Assembly: GCF_019139675.1 (NCBI RefSeq)
Contig: NZ_CP077077.1
Span: forward strand, 4,712,001-4,776,000
Source of the DNA: Pseudomonas maumuensis
GTDB taxonomy: Bacteria; Pseudomonadota; Gammaproteobacteria; Pseudomonadales; Pseudomonadaceae
DNA length: 64,000 nt
Direction of reading: 5' to 3'
Shown here: positions 1 to 12,332 of the stretch, in pieces
Numbering within the stretch: the first letter of the stretch is position 1
Layout of the letters: each line of letters starts with the position of its first letter
The notes under the pieces: model-generated
What the model saw: only the letters and a program-made list of their open reading frames with translations
Told to the model about the DNA's origin: nothing
Databases searched by the model: none
Program-made: the position numbers and the translations under genes

Positions 1-902
1 AGGTAAGGCCACAGGGCGCCGCGCACCAAGGACGGCAGCGGGTAGCGATCAGCGATGCGGTTGATGATCAGGTTGCCCAGGATCAGCCCGCCGAACACCG
101 GCAATTGCCACAGCGCGTATTCCATCGTGCTCAGGCCTTCGTCATGGATCAGCAGCACCGGCGACAGCCCGATCCAGCCGATCAGCGGCAAGCCCACCAG
201 CCCCAGCGCCGCGCTGCCGGCGACGAAGCGCCGGTTGCCCAGCAACTGAGCGTAACCTGCCAGCAAGGGCAACAGGTGGATCGGCGTGAACGGCAGGCGC
301 GAACCGTCGCGACGCTCCACGCCCAGCGTTTCCGGCATCAGCCGATAGAGCAGCAGCCAGCACAGCACCGCGCCAGCGGCGAAGGCCACGAACAGCCAGC
401 GCCAATCCAGCCACTGCAGCATCAAGGTGCCCACCAGCGGACCGAGCAGCGGCGACAGCAGCGCAATGTTGGCCAGCAAGGCCATCATGCGCACGGCGTC
501 GGCCTCACTGAACGCCTCGTTGAGCGCCGGGTAGCTGACCGTGACCACGAAGCCCAGGCCGATGCCTTGCATCAGACGCAGCAGGTTGAACAGGCCGATG
601 TCCTGCACCCAGAAGGTCGCAAGGCAGGCCAACCCGAAGAAAATACAGCCGCTCAGCAGCAACGGGCGCCGACCATAGCGGTCGGCCAACGGGCCGATCA
701 GCCACTGCAGCAGCACCCCACCCAGCAGGTAGAGGTTGAGGGCATGGGGAATGTATTCGGGGCTGGCCTGGAGATCGCCGACCACGACCGGCATGGCGGG
801 CATGACCGCATCACTGGCCAGGTAGGTCAATAGTTCGAACAGCGCCAGGGTCAGGCCGAACAGCAGGGCGCGCAATGGGGTGATATACAGCAGAGGTTTC
901 AT
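1..902 (-). CDS. MdfA-like major facilitator superfamily drug exporter (3' part cut off by window edge)
   Basis: The minus-strand frame stays open from an ATG at 902 to the window edge, about 300 codons, with no stop. The protein is strongly hydrophobic and reads like MdfA/Cmr multidrug/proton antiporters: an acidic residue in the first membrane helix (LFELLTYLASD), the loop motif GPLADRYGRRP after helix 2, and an LLGPLVGTLM stretch in helix 5 matching antiporter motif C. MdfA is about 410 residues, so roughly a quarter is missing at the C-terminus. An alternative ATG lies three codons upstream at 911; neither start has a good ribosome site. A possible weak promoter (TTGTTC, 17 bases, TATCTG) lies just upstream. 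The family role, export of cationic drugs across the inner membrane, is inferred from similarity; the substrate is unknown. Confidence 0.85.
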   Translation of the reverse strand, partial: MKPLLYITPLRALLFGLTLALFELLTYLASDAVMPAMPVVVGDLQASPEYIPHALNLYLLGGVLLQWLIGPLADRYGRRPLLLSGCIFFGLACLATFWVQDIGLFNLLRLMQGIGLGFVVTVSYPALNEAFSEADAVRMMALLANIALLSPLLGPLVGTLMLQWLDWRWLFVAFAAGAVLCWLLLYRLMPETLGVERRDGSRLPFTPIHLLPLLAGYAQLLGNRRFVAGSAALGLVGLPLIGWIGLSPVLLIHDEGLSTMEYALWQLPVFGGLILGNLIINRIADRYPLPSLVRGALWPY

Positions 903-982
903 GGCGGACATCGGGTTGGTAGGCAGGATCAGGGTGTATGCCAGATATGGCAGCACCTGGCTGTGAACAAGTGTAAAAAACA

Positions 983-1080
983 GGGCCGCTTCGCGCCCCA
1001 TCGCCGGCAAGCCGGCTCCCACAGGGTCAATGGTCAACCCGTGGGAGCCGGCTTGCCGGCGATGGGGCGCGAGGCGGCCC
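983..1080. repeat. Paired REP palindrome (type 1/type 1)
   Basis: Two 40-base arms (983-1022 and 1041-1080) are inverted copies of each other with a single mismatch, around an 18-base spacer. Each carries the core GCCGGCAAGCCGGCTCCCAC. Further copies lie near 6.2, 43.6, 55.1 and 57.4 kb. This matches the intergenic REP elements abundant in P. putida. It sits in the gap between the MscS-like gene and the exporter, where a transcript hairpin could end or protect messages. Confidence 0.9.
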
Positions 1081-1101
1081 CGATTTCGCGGACGCTTACT
1101 G

Positions 1102-1938
1102 TTACGCCACGGTCTCCTGCACCACGCGAATCACCCGCTGCGGAAACGGAATATCGATCCCTTCAGCCTTTAGCCGGTCGCGGGCATGCTCGTTGAGCAT
1201 GAACATCACGTCCCAGTAGTCGGCGGTCTTGGTCCAGATGCGCAGCGACACGGTGATCGAGCTGTCACCCAAGGTCGAAATCACCGCCTGCGGCGCCGGA
1301 TCCTGCAGTACGCGCGGATCCTGGGCCAGCTCCAGCAGCACATTGCGCGCCTTCTGCAGGTCGGCCTCGTAGTCCACGCCCACGTCGAACACCACCTTGC
1401 GCGTCGGCTGGCGGTTGGTGTTGGTGATGATGCCGTTGGACAGGCTGCCGTTAGGCATGATCACGGTCTTGTTGTCGCCGGTGCGCAGCACGGTGTGGAA
1501 GATCTGGATGCTGTCCACGGTGCCACTGACACCCTGGGCCTCGATCCAGTCACCGATACGGAACGGGCGGAACATCAGGATCAGCACACCGCCGGCGAAG
1601 TTCGCCAGGCTGCCTTGCAAGGCCAGGCCGATGGCAAGGCCGGCGGCACCGATGGCGGCGACGAACGAGGTGGTCTCGATACCGATCATCGACGCCACGC
1701 TGACCATCAGCAGCACCTTCAGCACGATGTTGGCCAGGGTGCTGATAAAGCCCTGCAGCGCGGCGTCGGCACGCAGGCCCACCAGCTTGCCAAGACGGGC
1801 ACTGAGCTTGTTGATGATCCACCAGCCGATGGCCAGGGTGAGCAGTGCCAGCAACAGGCGGCTGCCGTATTCCATGATCAACGGAACCCAGGTCTGCGAT
1901 TGGCGGACGAGCTGATCGACTTCAGCGTTCAAATCCAT
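1102..1938 (-). CDS. MscS-family small-conductance mechanosensitive channel
   Basis: A 278-residue protein, close to E. coli MscS (286). Three membrane segments lie near residues 19-42, 62-86 and 92-128. The third has the Gly/Ala-rich pore helix (AAIGAAGLAIGLALQGSLAN) followed by the MscS signature region GGVLILMFRPFRIGDWIE. The rest forms the cytoplasmic beta and C-terminal domains. Such channels open under membrane tension and release solutes on osmotic downshock. The start at 1938 is chosen because AGGAGA lies 6 bases upstream; a longer reading frame has no ribosome site. It stands between yajQ upstream and a REP pair downstream, apparently transcribed separately. Confidence 0.93.
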   Translation of the reverse strand: MDLNAEVDQLVRQSQTWVPLIMEYGSRLLLALLTLAIGWWIINKLSARLGKLVGLRADAALQGFISTLANIVLKVLLMVSVASMIGIETTSFVAAIGAAGLAIGLALQGSLANFAGGVLILMFRPFRIGDWIEAQGVSGTVDSIQIFHTVLRTGDNKTVIMPNGSLSNGIITNTNRQPTRKVVFDVGVDYEADLQKARNVLLELAQDPRVLQDPAPQAVISTLGDSSITVSLRIWTKTADYWDVMFMLNEHARDRLKAEGIDIPFPQRVIRVVQETVA

Positions 1939-1994
1939 GTTTATCTCCTGATGCCGAACGGCAAGTACACAGTGAAGCGGGCAGCGCAAAGCCA

Positions 1995-2044
1995 GCGGCC
2001 CGGACCCCGATGGACATCAATGCGCCATCAAGGTTCCGGGCCGC
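1995..2044 (-). terminator. Stem-loop after yajQ, possible terminator
   Basis: Arms at 1995-2006 and 2032-2044 (GCGGCCCGGACC against GGTTCCGGGCCGC) pair over 12 of 13 positions around a 25-base loop, starting 8 bases past the yajQ stop. No uridine run follows on the minus strand, so it may stabilise or process the transcript rather than terminate it. Confidence 0.4.
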
Positions 2045-2051
2045 CGTGCGA

Positions 2052-2537
2052 TCAATCGCGGAAGTTGTTGAACTGCAGCGGCATGTCGAATTCTTTGGTG
2101 CGCAGCAGAGCAATGGCCTCCTGGAGGTCATCGCGCTTCTTGCCGGTGACGCGAACCTGCTCGCCCTGGATGGCGGCCTGGACCTTGAGCTTGCCGTCCT
2201 TGATGGTGGCGACGATCTTCTTGGCCAGGTCCTTGTCGATGCCTTCGCGGAACTTGGCTTCCTGCTTCTTCTCCTTGCCCGAAGGGTAGGGATCCTTGGT
2301 TTCCAGGCATTTGACATCGATCTTGCGCTTGACCAGCGCCAGGCGCAGGATTTCCAGCATGGCCTCGAGCTGGAACTCCTCCTCGGCGGTCAGCAGGACG
2401 GTCTGCTCTTTGTCCTTGAACTCGAAGGTGCCCTTGCCCTTCAAGTCGTAGCGACGGTCGAGGTCCTTGATGGCGTTGTCGACAGCGTTCTGCACTTCGT
2501 GCTTGTCCAGTTCCGATACCACGTCGAACGAAGGCAT
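2052..2537 (-). CDS. yajQ: YajQ-family nucleotide-binding protein
   Basis: A 161-residue protein beginning [20 protein letters not shown], typical of the YajQ/UPF0234 family in length and sequence throughout. Family members have two ferredoxin-like folds, bind nucleotides, and in Xanthomonas and Pseudomonas have been reported as cyclic di-GMP-binding effectors. The start at 2537 has a GGAGA site 8 bases upstream; a longer frame exists but lacks one. The gene is divergent from panE with about 100 bases between them. Its regulatory role here is inferred only from the family. Confidence 0.95.
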   Translation of the reverse strand: MPSFDVVSELDKHEVQNAVDNAIKDLDRRYDLKGKGTFEFKDKEQTVLLTAEEEFQLEAMLEILRLALVKRKIDVKCLETKDPYPSGKEKKQEAKFREGIDKDLAKKIVATIKDGKLKVQAAIQGEQVRVTGKKRDDLQEAIALLRTKEFDMPLQFNNFRD

Positions 2538-2591
2538 GGTTGATCTCCAGAAAAAAAAGCGCGCTCGGCCTGAAGATGGAGCGCGTCGGGT

Positions 2592-3555
<964 letters not shown>

Positions 3556-3592
3556 TCCTGCCCATTCATCGGAAACGGACACCCTCAGACCC

Positions 3593-5620
3593 ATGACCCT
3601 GCGTCAACGCCTGGAAAACCTCCCGGTCGGGCAAAAGCTGCTGGCGGCCCTGCTGGTGCTGCTGGTGACCATCCTGCTGGTGGCCAACCTCGCCTTCATC
3701 AGCGCAGCCTACTGGATCACCCAGGAGAGCATGGCGCCTCAGGCCCTGCAGACCATCGGCAAGCTGGTGTCCAATCCGCAGTTGTCGGCCCGCGCCGGCG
3801 ACACGCCGGAAACCGCCACCGCGCTGCTCAAGGAACTCGACAGCTATACGCCTCTGCGCGCCGCGGCGATCTATGGCGGCGATGGACGTCTGCTGGCGCA
3901 ACTGCAGCACGGCGACCCACTGACCCTGCCCAAGCGCTACCGCAACATCGACGGCTGGCGCCTGATGGAGTTTCGCAGCACCCAGCTGATCCGCCTGCCA
4001 CGCAACGCCGCGCCCCCAGCACACCTGCTGCTGGTGGCCAGCAGTGAACTGCCCACGGCGTTCTACACCGGCACCCTCTCCGCCAGCCTGGCGATCCTGG
4101 TGTTCAGCGTGCTGCTATGGCTGCTCATCGCCAGGCAGATCAAGCGCCTGATCACCCTGCCGATCAACCGCCTCGAAGAACTGACCCGCCAGGTCACCCG
4201 CGAGGAAAGCTATGCCCTGCGCGCCCAGCGCGGCAACGACGACGAAATCGGCGGCCTGGCCGAAGCGTTCAACACCATGCTGTCGCGCATCGAAGCCCGC
4301 GAACAGCAGCTCAAGCGCACCCGTGACGAGTTCCAGGATGCCTACGACCAGGCCCAGGGCCTGGCCGAGGAAACCCGCCATACCAACCGCAAGCTGGAAC
4401 TGGAAGTCCAGGTGCGCAGCAAGATCGAGAAAAAGCTCACCGGTTTCCAGAACTACCTCAACAGCATCATCGACTCGATGCCCTCGGCGCTGATCGCCCT
4501 CGACGAACAGCTCTACGTCACCCAGTGGAACCACGAGGCCACGGTGCTCTCCGGGACCCCGCTGGACGAAGCGCTGAACCAGCCGATCTTCCTTGCCTTC
4601 GAGCCGCTCAAGCCGTTCCTGCCGCAGCTCAAGGAAAGCGTGGAGAAGCACCGGGTCGCCAAGATCGAGCGCGTCACCTGGCCCAAGGGCGAAGACCTGC
4701 GCCACTACGCGCTGACCTTCTACCCACTGATGGGCGGTGGCGGACGCGGGGTGGTGATCCGTATCGACGACATCACCCAGCGCCTGTCACTGGAAGAAAT
4801 GATGGTGCAGTCCGAGAAGATGCTCTCGGTCGGCGGCCTGGCCGCCGGCATGGCCCACGAGATCAACAACCCGCTGGGCGCGATCCTGCACAACGTGCAG
4901 AACATCCGCCGCCGCCTGTCGCCGGACCTGCCGCGCAACCAGGAGCAGGCCAGCGAGCTGGGCATCGACCTGCCGGCCGTCAATCGCTACCTGGACAGCC
5001 GCGAGGTGCCACAGTTGCTCGACGGCATCCAGCAAGCCGGCGCACGGGCCGCGAAGATCGTCACCCACATGCTCAGCTTCAGCCGCCGCAGCAACCGTCA
5101 ACTCGCCCCTTGCGACCTGCCGGCGTTGATCGACCAGGCGGTCGAGATCGCCGGCAACGACTTCGACCTGGCCATCGGCTTCGACTTCAAGGGCCAGGCC
5201 ATCGTCCGCCAGTTCGACCCACAGCTGGGGCCGGTGCCCTGCACCGCCAACGAACTGGAGCAGGTGCTGCTGAACCTGCTGAAGAACGCCGCCCAGGCCA
5301 TCCACCAGCGCCCGCAACCCAGCGAGCCCGGGCGTATCACCTTGCGCACCCGGCTCAACCCGCCCTGGGCGGAAATCCAGGTCGAGGACAACGGCGTCGG
5401 CATGCCCGAGACGGTGCGCAAGCGCACCTTCGAGCCGTTCTTCACCACCAAGGAGATCGGCCAGGGCACCGGCCTGGGCCTGTCGGTGTCGTACTTCATC
5501 ATCACCAACAACCACAAGGGGCAGATGGAGGTACAGTCCACCCCCGGCCAGGGCACCTGCTTCACCCTGCGCCTGCCCCTGAACCAGGCCCAACCGGCCC
5601 CCCTGAACACGGAGACATGA
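3593..5620 (+). CDS. Membrane sensor histidine kinase (HAMP-PAS-HisKA-HATPase), no linked response regulator
   Basis: A 675-residue protein. Membrane segments lie at about residues 16-42 and 164-183 and flank a periplasmic sensor region of roughly 120 residues. Next come a HAMP linker (about 184-240), a charged coiled-coil stretch, a PAS domain (about 290-390), and the kinase core. His422 lies in AHEINNPLGAI, the likely phosphorylated residue. The ATPase part shows LLNLLKNAAQAI, Asp599 in VEDNGVGMP, and GTGLGLS from residue 625. The HEINNPL form groups it with NtrB-like (HPK4) kinases. The start at 3593 gives two membrane helices; a longer upstream frame overlaps panE. No response regulator is encoded nearby, so partner and signal are unknown. 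Confidence 0.92.
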   Translation: MTLRQRLENLPVGQKLLAALLVLLVTILLVANLAFISAAYWITQESMAPQALQTIGKLVSNPQLSARAGDTPETATALLKELDSYTPLRAAAIYGGDGRLLAQLQHGDPLTLPKRYRNIDGWRLMEFRSTQLIRLPRNAAPPAHLLLVASSELPTAFYTGTLSASLAILVFSVLLWLLIARQIKRLITLPINRLEELTRQVTREESYALRAQRGNDDEIGGLAEAFNTMLSRIEAREQQLKRTRDEFQDAYDQAQGLAEETRHTNRKLELEVQVRSKIEKKLTGFQNYLNSIIDSMPSALIALDEQLYVTQWNHEATVLSGTPLDEALNQPIFLAFEPLKPFLPQLKESVEKHRVAKIERVTWPKGEDLRHYALTFYPLMGGGGRGVVIRIDDITQRLSLEEMMVQSEKMLSVGGLAAGMAHEINNPLGAILHNVQNIRRRLSPDLPRNQEQASELGIDLPAVNRYLDSREVPQLLDGIQQAGARAAKIVTHMLSFSRRSNRQLAPCDLPALIDQAVEIAGNDFDLAIGFDFKGQAIVRQFDPQLGPVPCTANELEQVLLNLLKNAAQAIHQRPQPSEPGRITLRTRLNPPWAEIQVEDNGVGMPETVRKRTFEPFFTTKEIGQGTGLGLSVSYFIITNNHKGQMEVQSTPGQGTCFTLRLPLNQAQPAPLNTET

Positions 5621-5621
5621 C

Positions 5622-6188
5622 ATGGGCTATCGCCTGTCGAAGATCTATACACGCACCGGCGACAAAGGTGAAACCGGCCTGGGCGACGGGCGCCGGGTGC
5701 CCAAGGACCATCCGCGCGTCGAGGCGATCGGCGAGGTCGACAGCCTCAACAGCCAGCTCGGCGTGTTGCTGGCGGGTCTGGCCGAGGCAGGGCTGGGCGA
5801 GCTGATCGAAGTGCTGGCGCCTTGTCAGCATCGGCTGTTCGACCTGGGGGGCGAGTTGGCGATGCCCACTTACCAGGCGCTGAACAGCGTTGAAGTGGAG
5901 CGCCTGGAGGCTGCGATAGACCGCTGGAACGACGAGTTGGGGCCACTGAAGAACTTCATCCTGCCGGGTGGGTCGGCACTGGTGGCCCAGGCGCATGTGT
6001 GCCGCAGCCAGGCGCGGGCGGCGGAGCGGCGGTGTCAGCAGTTGAATGCCATTGAGCCGCTGGAAGGGGTGGGGTTGGCGTACATCAACCGGCTGTCGGA
6101 CCTGTTGTTCGTGGCAGCGCGGATCATTGGGCGACGGCAAGGCATTGCTGAAATACTTTGGCAGGCGGCCGAGAAGCCTCAGGGCTGA
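5622..6188 (+). CDS. pduO: PduO-type cob(I)alamin adenosyltransferase
   Basis: A 188-residue protein beginning with the signature IYTRTGDKGETGLGDG, which forms the ATP-binding loop of PduO/MMAB adenosyltransferases. A second conserved part, RSQARAAERR near residue 130, holds the Arg/Glu residues of the active site. The enzyme transfers adenosyl from ATP to cob(I)alamin, making coenzyme B12. The ATG follows the kinase stop codon after one base, so translation is likely coupled. No cobalamin riboswitch is visible at this coupled start. Length and motifs fit the family well. Confidence 0.93.
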   Translation: MGYRLSKIYTRTGDKGETGLGDGRRVPKDHPRVEAIGEVDSLNSQLGVLLAGLAEAGLGELIEVLAPCQHRLFDLGGELAMPTYQALNSVEVERLEAAIDRWNDELGPLKNFILPGGSALVAQAHVCRSQARAAERRCQQLNAIEPLEGVGLAYINRLSDLLFVAARIIGRRQGIAEILWQAAEKPQG

Positions 6189-6196
6189 AGTCGCCG

Positions 6197-6329
6197 GGGC
6201 TGCTTTGCAGCCCTTTCGCCGCGGTTCGTCGCCACGACAAGCCGGCTCCCACAGTTACATCGCCGACCTTCGCTCAGTGGCGAACCTGTGGGAGCCGGCT
6301 TGCCGGCGAAAGGACCGCAAAGCGGTCCC
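6197..6329. repeat. Paired REP palindrome (type 2/type 1)
   Basis: The left arm (about 6197-6254) carries the variant ending in CGTCGCCACGACAAGCCGG; the right arm (6286-6329) carries the classic CCGGCTTGCCGGCGAA form. Both share AGCCGGCTCCCACAG or its complement. Outer ends hold small hairpins (GGGCTGC/GCAGCCC; GGACCGC/GCGGTCC). It lies between convergent genes. Confidence 0.85.
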
Positions 6330-6342
6330 TCTCACGAGTGAC

Positions 6343-7287
6343 TCAAATCTCGGGCCAGAACGCCCGAATCCCCGCCACGCCCTGAGCACCGGCATCCCAC
6401 GCCTGTTCCCGCTCACCCGGCCCGACCCCACCCAACAGGAACACCGGGCGGCTGATCGTGCCGATCAAGCGCTGCGCCTCATCCCAACCGAGCGGTGTGG
6501 CATCCGGATGAGTCTGGGTCGCCTGCACTGGCGACAGGGTGACGAAGTCCACCCCCATCTGCTCGGCCAATGCCAGCTCCTCGGCACTGTGGCAGGACGC
6601 CGCCAGCCAGCGCTCCTTCGGGAATGGCCGGCCCTTGGCCGCGTACTTGCGCAACTGCGCGGCGGTCAGGTGCCAGCCGGCCGACGGGAAGTCGCCCAGC
6701 CATTCCAGCGGCCCCTTGAGCATCAGTTGCGCCTTGCCTGCGCACAGGCCAACCGCGTCCACCGCCACATCGCGGTACTTCGGGTCGTACATGTCCGGTG
6801 CGCGTAGCTGGATCAGCCTGATACCGCTGGCCACGGCCTTCTGGATACCCTTGAGCAACTCAGGCACTTCCAGGCCGTCCGGGGTGATCAGGTATTGATC
6901 GGGCAAACGCGCGGCGGCGACGATCGGCTTGTTGGCCTCGGGGAACGCATACTGCCCCAGGTCACGCGGCGCCACCCAGGCCAAAGGCTGGCCCTCTGCC
7001 CCGTGAGGTTCGCCGGTAAAGGCATTCACCTCACGCACATCGAGCAACACCTGCTTGTCCGGGTAATCGTGGCTGACCTTGATCAGCGGGCGCGAGCTCG
7101 TGACCTCAATGCCCAGCTCCTCACGCAGCTCACGGGCCAGCGCCGCCTCGACGCCCTCCCCCGCTTCTACCTTGCCGCCGGGGAACTCCCACAAGCCGCC
7201 TTGATGCTGAGTATCCGCACGACGGGCGATCAGGATGCGACCATCGGCACCGCGGATGACCGCGGCCACTACATGAATCCGTTTCAC
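6343..7287 (-). CDS. mutT: Nudix (MutT) hydrolase fused to a ThiE-like domain
   Basis: A 314-residue protein of two parts. Residues 1-130 are a Nudix hydrolase; the Nudix box runs from Gly38 to Ile60, with REL and EELG spaced as in MutT, which removes 8-oxo-dGTP. Residues from about 135 to the end resemble thiamine-phosphate synthase (QLRAP, GWHL, DFVTLSPV, LLGGVGPG), but the usual Thr-Lys phosphate and pyrophosphate contacts are replaced (TQTHPDATP). The fusion is known in gamma-proteobacteria next to secA/argJ. The MutT activity is well supported; that of the second domain is uncertain and probably not thiamine synthesis. The start overlaps the glutathione transferase stop by 4 bases. Confidence 0.93.
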   Translation of the reverse strand: MKRIHVVAAVIRGADGRILIARRADTQHQGGLWEFPGGKVEAGEGVEAALARELREELGIEVTSSRPLIKVSHDYPDKQVLLDVREVNAFTGEPHGAEGQPLAWVAPRDLGQYAFPEANKPIVAAARLPDQYLITPDGLEVPELLKGIQKAVASGIRLIQLRAPDMYDPKYRDVAVDAVGLCAGKAQLMLKGPLEWLGDFPSAGWHLTAAQLRKYAAKGRPFPKERWLAASCHSAEELALAEQMGVDFVTLSPVQATQTHPDATPLGWDEAQRLIGTISRPVFLLGGVGPGEREQAWDAGAQGVAGIRAFWPEI

Positions 7288-7916
7288 CCTTCACGCTCCG
7301 CCAGGCCCGCCCGCTGCCAGGCCTGGAAGGCCGGCCACTGGTAGATGGTTTCGATATAGGCGGCGGCCTCGGCCGGCACCTCGACGCGGTAGCTGCGCAG
7401 GCGCACGGCCACCGGGGCGAAGAAGGCATCGGCCAGGGTCGGCCGGCCAAACAGGAACGGGCCGCTATCCTTGGCCACCAGGCGGCACTCGGACCATAGG
7501 GCGACGATGCGGTCGATGTCGACCTGCACATCCAGCGGCACGCTTTCCAGCGCCTGGTCGCGGGACAGGTCGAACGGCATGGCGCCGCGCAGGGCGAAGA
7601 AGCCGCTGTGCATCTGGGCACAGGCCGAACGGGCCTGGGCGCGAGCGGCGATGTCTTCCGGCCACAGGCATGCTTGCGGGTGCTGCTCGTTGAGGTATTC
7701 GGCGATGGCCAGGGAATCGGCGATCACGCCATGCTCGGTCTTGAGCAGCGGCACCTTACCGGTGGCAGAGAACGCCAGCAGACGCTGACGGGTATCGGGC
7801 TGGTTGAGTTTGATCAGGGTTTCTTCGTAGGACACGCCGGCCAGGTCGAGGGCCAGGGCGCCGCGTAGCGACCAGGAGGAATACAGCTTGTCGCCGATGA
7901 TCAGGTGATAGCTCAT
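7284..7916 (-). CDS. Glutathione S-transferase family protein
   Basis: A 210-residue protein with an N-terminal thioredoxin-like domain (YSSWSLRGALAL near residues 12-23; the TGKVPLL cis-proline loop near 53; ADSLAIAEYL, the glutathione gamma-glutamyl contact, near 65) and an all-helical C-terminal domain. The Ser-Ser-Trp-Ser arrangement suits a zeta- or YfcF-like serine-type enzyme. The exact substrate is unknown. It is transcribed with the downstream mutT fusion (ATGA overlap) and follows argJ by 54 bases on the same strand. Confidence 0.9.
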   Translation of the reverse strand: MSYHLIIGDKLYSSWSLRGALALDLAGVSYEETLIKLNQPDTRQRLLAFSATGKVPLLKTEHGVIADSLAIAEYLNEQHPQACLWPEDIAARAQARSACAQMHSGFFALRGAMPFDLSRDQALESVPLDVQVDIDRIVALWSECRLVAKDSGPFLFGRPTLADAFFAPVAVRLRSYRVEVPAEAAAYIETIYQWPAFQAWQRAGLAEREG

Positions 7917-7944
7917 GGTTCGGCTCCATAGAATTCGGGATATT

Positions 7945-7963
7945 GGGGCTGCTGTGCAGCCCC
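7945..7963 (-). other. Short stem-loop between argJ and the glutathione transferase gene
   Basis: GGGGCTGC (7945-7952) and GCAGCCCC (7956-7963) form a perfect 8-base stem with a 3-base loop just past the argJ stop. No uridine run follows, so it could be a processing or stability element inside a joint transcript. Confidence 0.4.
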
Positions 7964-7970
7964 TATGACA

Positions 7971-9188
7971 TCAGGTGCGGTATTCGGCGTTGATCTTCAC
8001 GTACTCGTGGGACAGGTCGGTGGTCCAGATGGTTTCGCTGCACTGGCCACGGCCGAGGTCGATGCGGATGGTGATCTCTTCCTGGGCCATCACCGCCGAG
8101 CCCTGCGCCTCGGTGTAGCTCGGGCTGCGCCCGCCTTTGCTGGCGATGCACACGCTGTCCAGATACACGTCGATCAGGCTGACATCCAGCTCGGGCACGC
8201 CGGCGCGACCGACAGCTGCGAGAATGCGGCCCCAGTTGGGGTCGGAGGCGAACAGCGCGGTCTTGATCAACGGCGAGTGAGCCACTGCATAGCCGACGTC
8301 CAGGCACTCCTGGTGGTTGCCACCACCGTTGACCTGCACGGTGACGAACTTGGTGGCACCTTCGCCGTCACGGACGATGGCCTGCGCCACTTCCATGCAC
8401 ACTTCGAACACCGCCTTCTTCAGCGCTTCGAACAGCGCGCCGCTGGCCTCGGTCACTTCCGGCACATCGGCCTTGCCGGTGGCGATCAGCATGCAGCAGT
8501 CGTTGGTCGAGGTGTCGCCGTCGATGGTGATGCGGTTGAACGACTTGTTGGCGCCGTCGAGCATCAGGTCCTTCAACACCGCCGGGGCGACCTTGGCGTC
8601 GGTGGCGATGTAGCCGAGCATGGTGGCCATGTTCGGGCGGATCATCCCCGCGCCCTTGCTGATACCGGTGACGGTGATGGTCTTGCCGTCGAACTGGAAC
8701 TGACGGCTGGCGCCCTTGGGCAGGGTGTCAGTGGTCATGATGCCGGTGGCGGCTTCGGCCCAGTTGTTTTCCGACAGGTTGTCCAGGGCGGCCTGCAGCG
8801 CGCCCTCGATCTTCTCGACCGGCAGCGGCTCGCCAATCACGCCAGTGGAGAACGGCAGGACCGACTCGGCCGGCACGCCGGCCAGTTCGGCCAGCTTGGC
8901 GCAGGTGCGCTCGGCGGCGGCCAGGCCCGGTGCGCCGGTGCCGGCGTTGGCGTTGCCGGTGTTGGTCAGCAGGTAACGCACGGTGCCCTGCACGCGCTGC
9001 TTGGAGAGGATCACCGGGGCCGCGCAGAAGGCGTTGAGGGTGAACACGCCGGCGACGCTGGAGCCTTCGGCGCAGCGCATCACCACCACATCCTTGCGCC
9101 CTGGGCGCTTGATGCCCGCCGAGGCGATACCGAGTTCGAAACCGGGAACCGGGTGCAGGGTGGGCAGGGGACCAAGACCAACAGCCAT
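7971..9188 (-). CDS. argJ: Bifunctional glutamate N-acetyltransferase/amino-acid acetyltransferase
   Basis: A 405-residue protein. ArgJ moves the acetyl group from N-acetylornithine to glutamate in arginine synthesis, and many forms also use acetyl-CoA. The precursor cuts itself before a conserved threonine, here Thr189 in [12 protein letters not shown], giving alpha and beta chains. The TNTGNANAGTG oxyanion region is also present. The start at 9188 has AGGAG 8 bases upstream; a longer frame reads into the secA terminator. The C-terminus ends in EYRT, in line with the family's usual [12 protein letters not shown]. Confidence 0.97.
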   Translation of the reverse strand: MAVGLGPLPTLHPVPGFELGIASAGIKRPGRKDVVVMRCAEGSSVAGVFTLNAFCAAPVILSKQRVQGTVRYLLTNTGNANAGTGAPGLAAAERTCAKLAELAGVPAESVLPFSTGVIGEPLPVEKIEGALQAALDNLSENNWAEAATGIMTTDTLPKGASRQFQFDGKTITVTGISKGAGMIRPNMATMLGYIATDAKVAPAVLKDLMLDGANKSFNRITIDGDTSTNDCCMLIATGKADVPEVTEASGALFEALKKAVFEVCMEVAQAIVRDGEGATKFVTVQVNGGGNHQECLDVGYAVAHSPLIKTALFASDPNWGRILAAVGRAGVPELDVSLIDVYLDSVCIASKGGRSPSYTEAQGSAVMAQEEITIRIDLGRGQCSETIWTTDLSHEYVKINAEYRT

Positions 9189-9219
9189 TAGAGCGCTCCT
9201 AGATAAATCGGTTGAGAAC

Positions 9220-9245
9220 AAAAAGCGGGGCCGCAAAGCGGCCCC
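9220..9245 (-). terminator. Rho-independent terminator after secA
   Basis: On the minus strand GGGGCCGC (9245-9238) pairs with GCGGCCCC (9234-9227) around TTT, followed by GC and a TTTTT run. It lies 31 bases past the secA stop and separates secA from argJ. Confidence 0.85.
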
Positions 9246-9276
9246 GGATGTGTCACGTTACTGCAGGTGGTTCAGA

Positions 9277-12012
<2,736 letters not shown>

Positions 12013-12170
12013 ATCGGCAGGATCTTCCACACGTAGGGATGGAGGGCGGCCCCATGAGTCGCCCGTGCAGCCCAGAGGCCGCATGCGAACGAGCATTCTA
12101 CCCGGAAACGATGGTGAGGAAAGTGGTGGATTTCCACGATGCTGGCACAGCGCTTTTAGGGGGCCTGACT

Positions 12171-12198
12171 AACATAGGGGCTTTTTCGCCAAGTTCAA
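12171..12198 (-). promoter_or_regulatory. Candidate secA promoter with overlapping dyad in the secA-dciA intergenic region
   Basis: In the 320-base gap between divergent secA and dciA, the minus strand has TTGAAC (12198-12193), a 16-base spacer and TATGTT (12176-12171). An 8-base inverted repeat (TTTCGCCA at 12184-12191, TGGCGAAA at 12201-12208) straddles the -35 element. The implied secA leader is about 150 bases. No clear promoter for dciA and no gene were found in the remainder of the gap. Confidence 0.35.
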
Positions 12199-12332
12199 GG
12201 TGGCGAAAGATGAAACGTATCGAGAATGACTTGCATCAAAGTACTGGAACATCGGCTGCCTTTTCGGGCGCTGTAGCCGGTGCCGGCAACGCATCTGTTA
12301 GACTGCCGGTCTTGTAACCAACTGCGTATTCC

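Noticed and set aside
5562..6188. Possible cobalamin riboswitch for the adenosyltransferase gene
   Set aside because: The gene starts one base after the kinase stop, leaving no room for a leader RNA, and no B12-box sequence is seen.
7284..7330. Possible TPP riboswitch for the ThiE-like fusion
   Set aside because: The gene overlaps the glutathione transferase gene and no THI-box sequence is visible.
12039..12317. A 92-codon frame in the secA-dciA gap
   Set aside because: No ribosome site, no similarity recognised, and it spans the predicted divergent promoter region.
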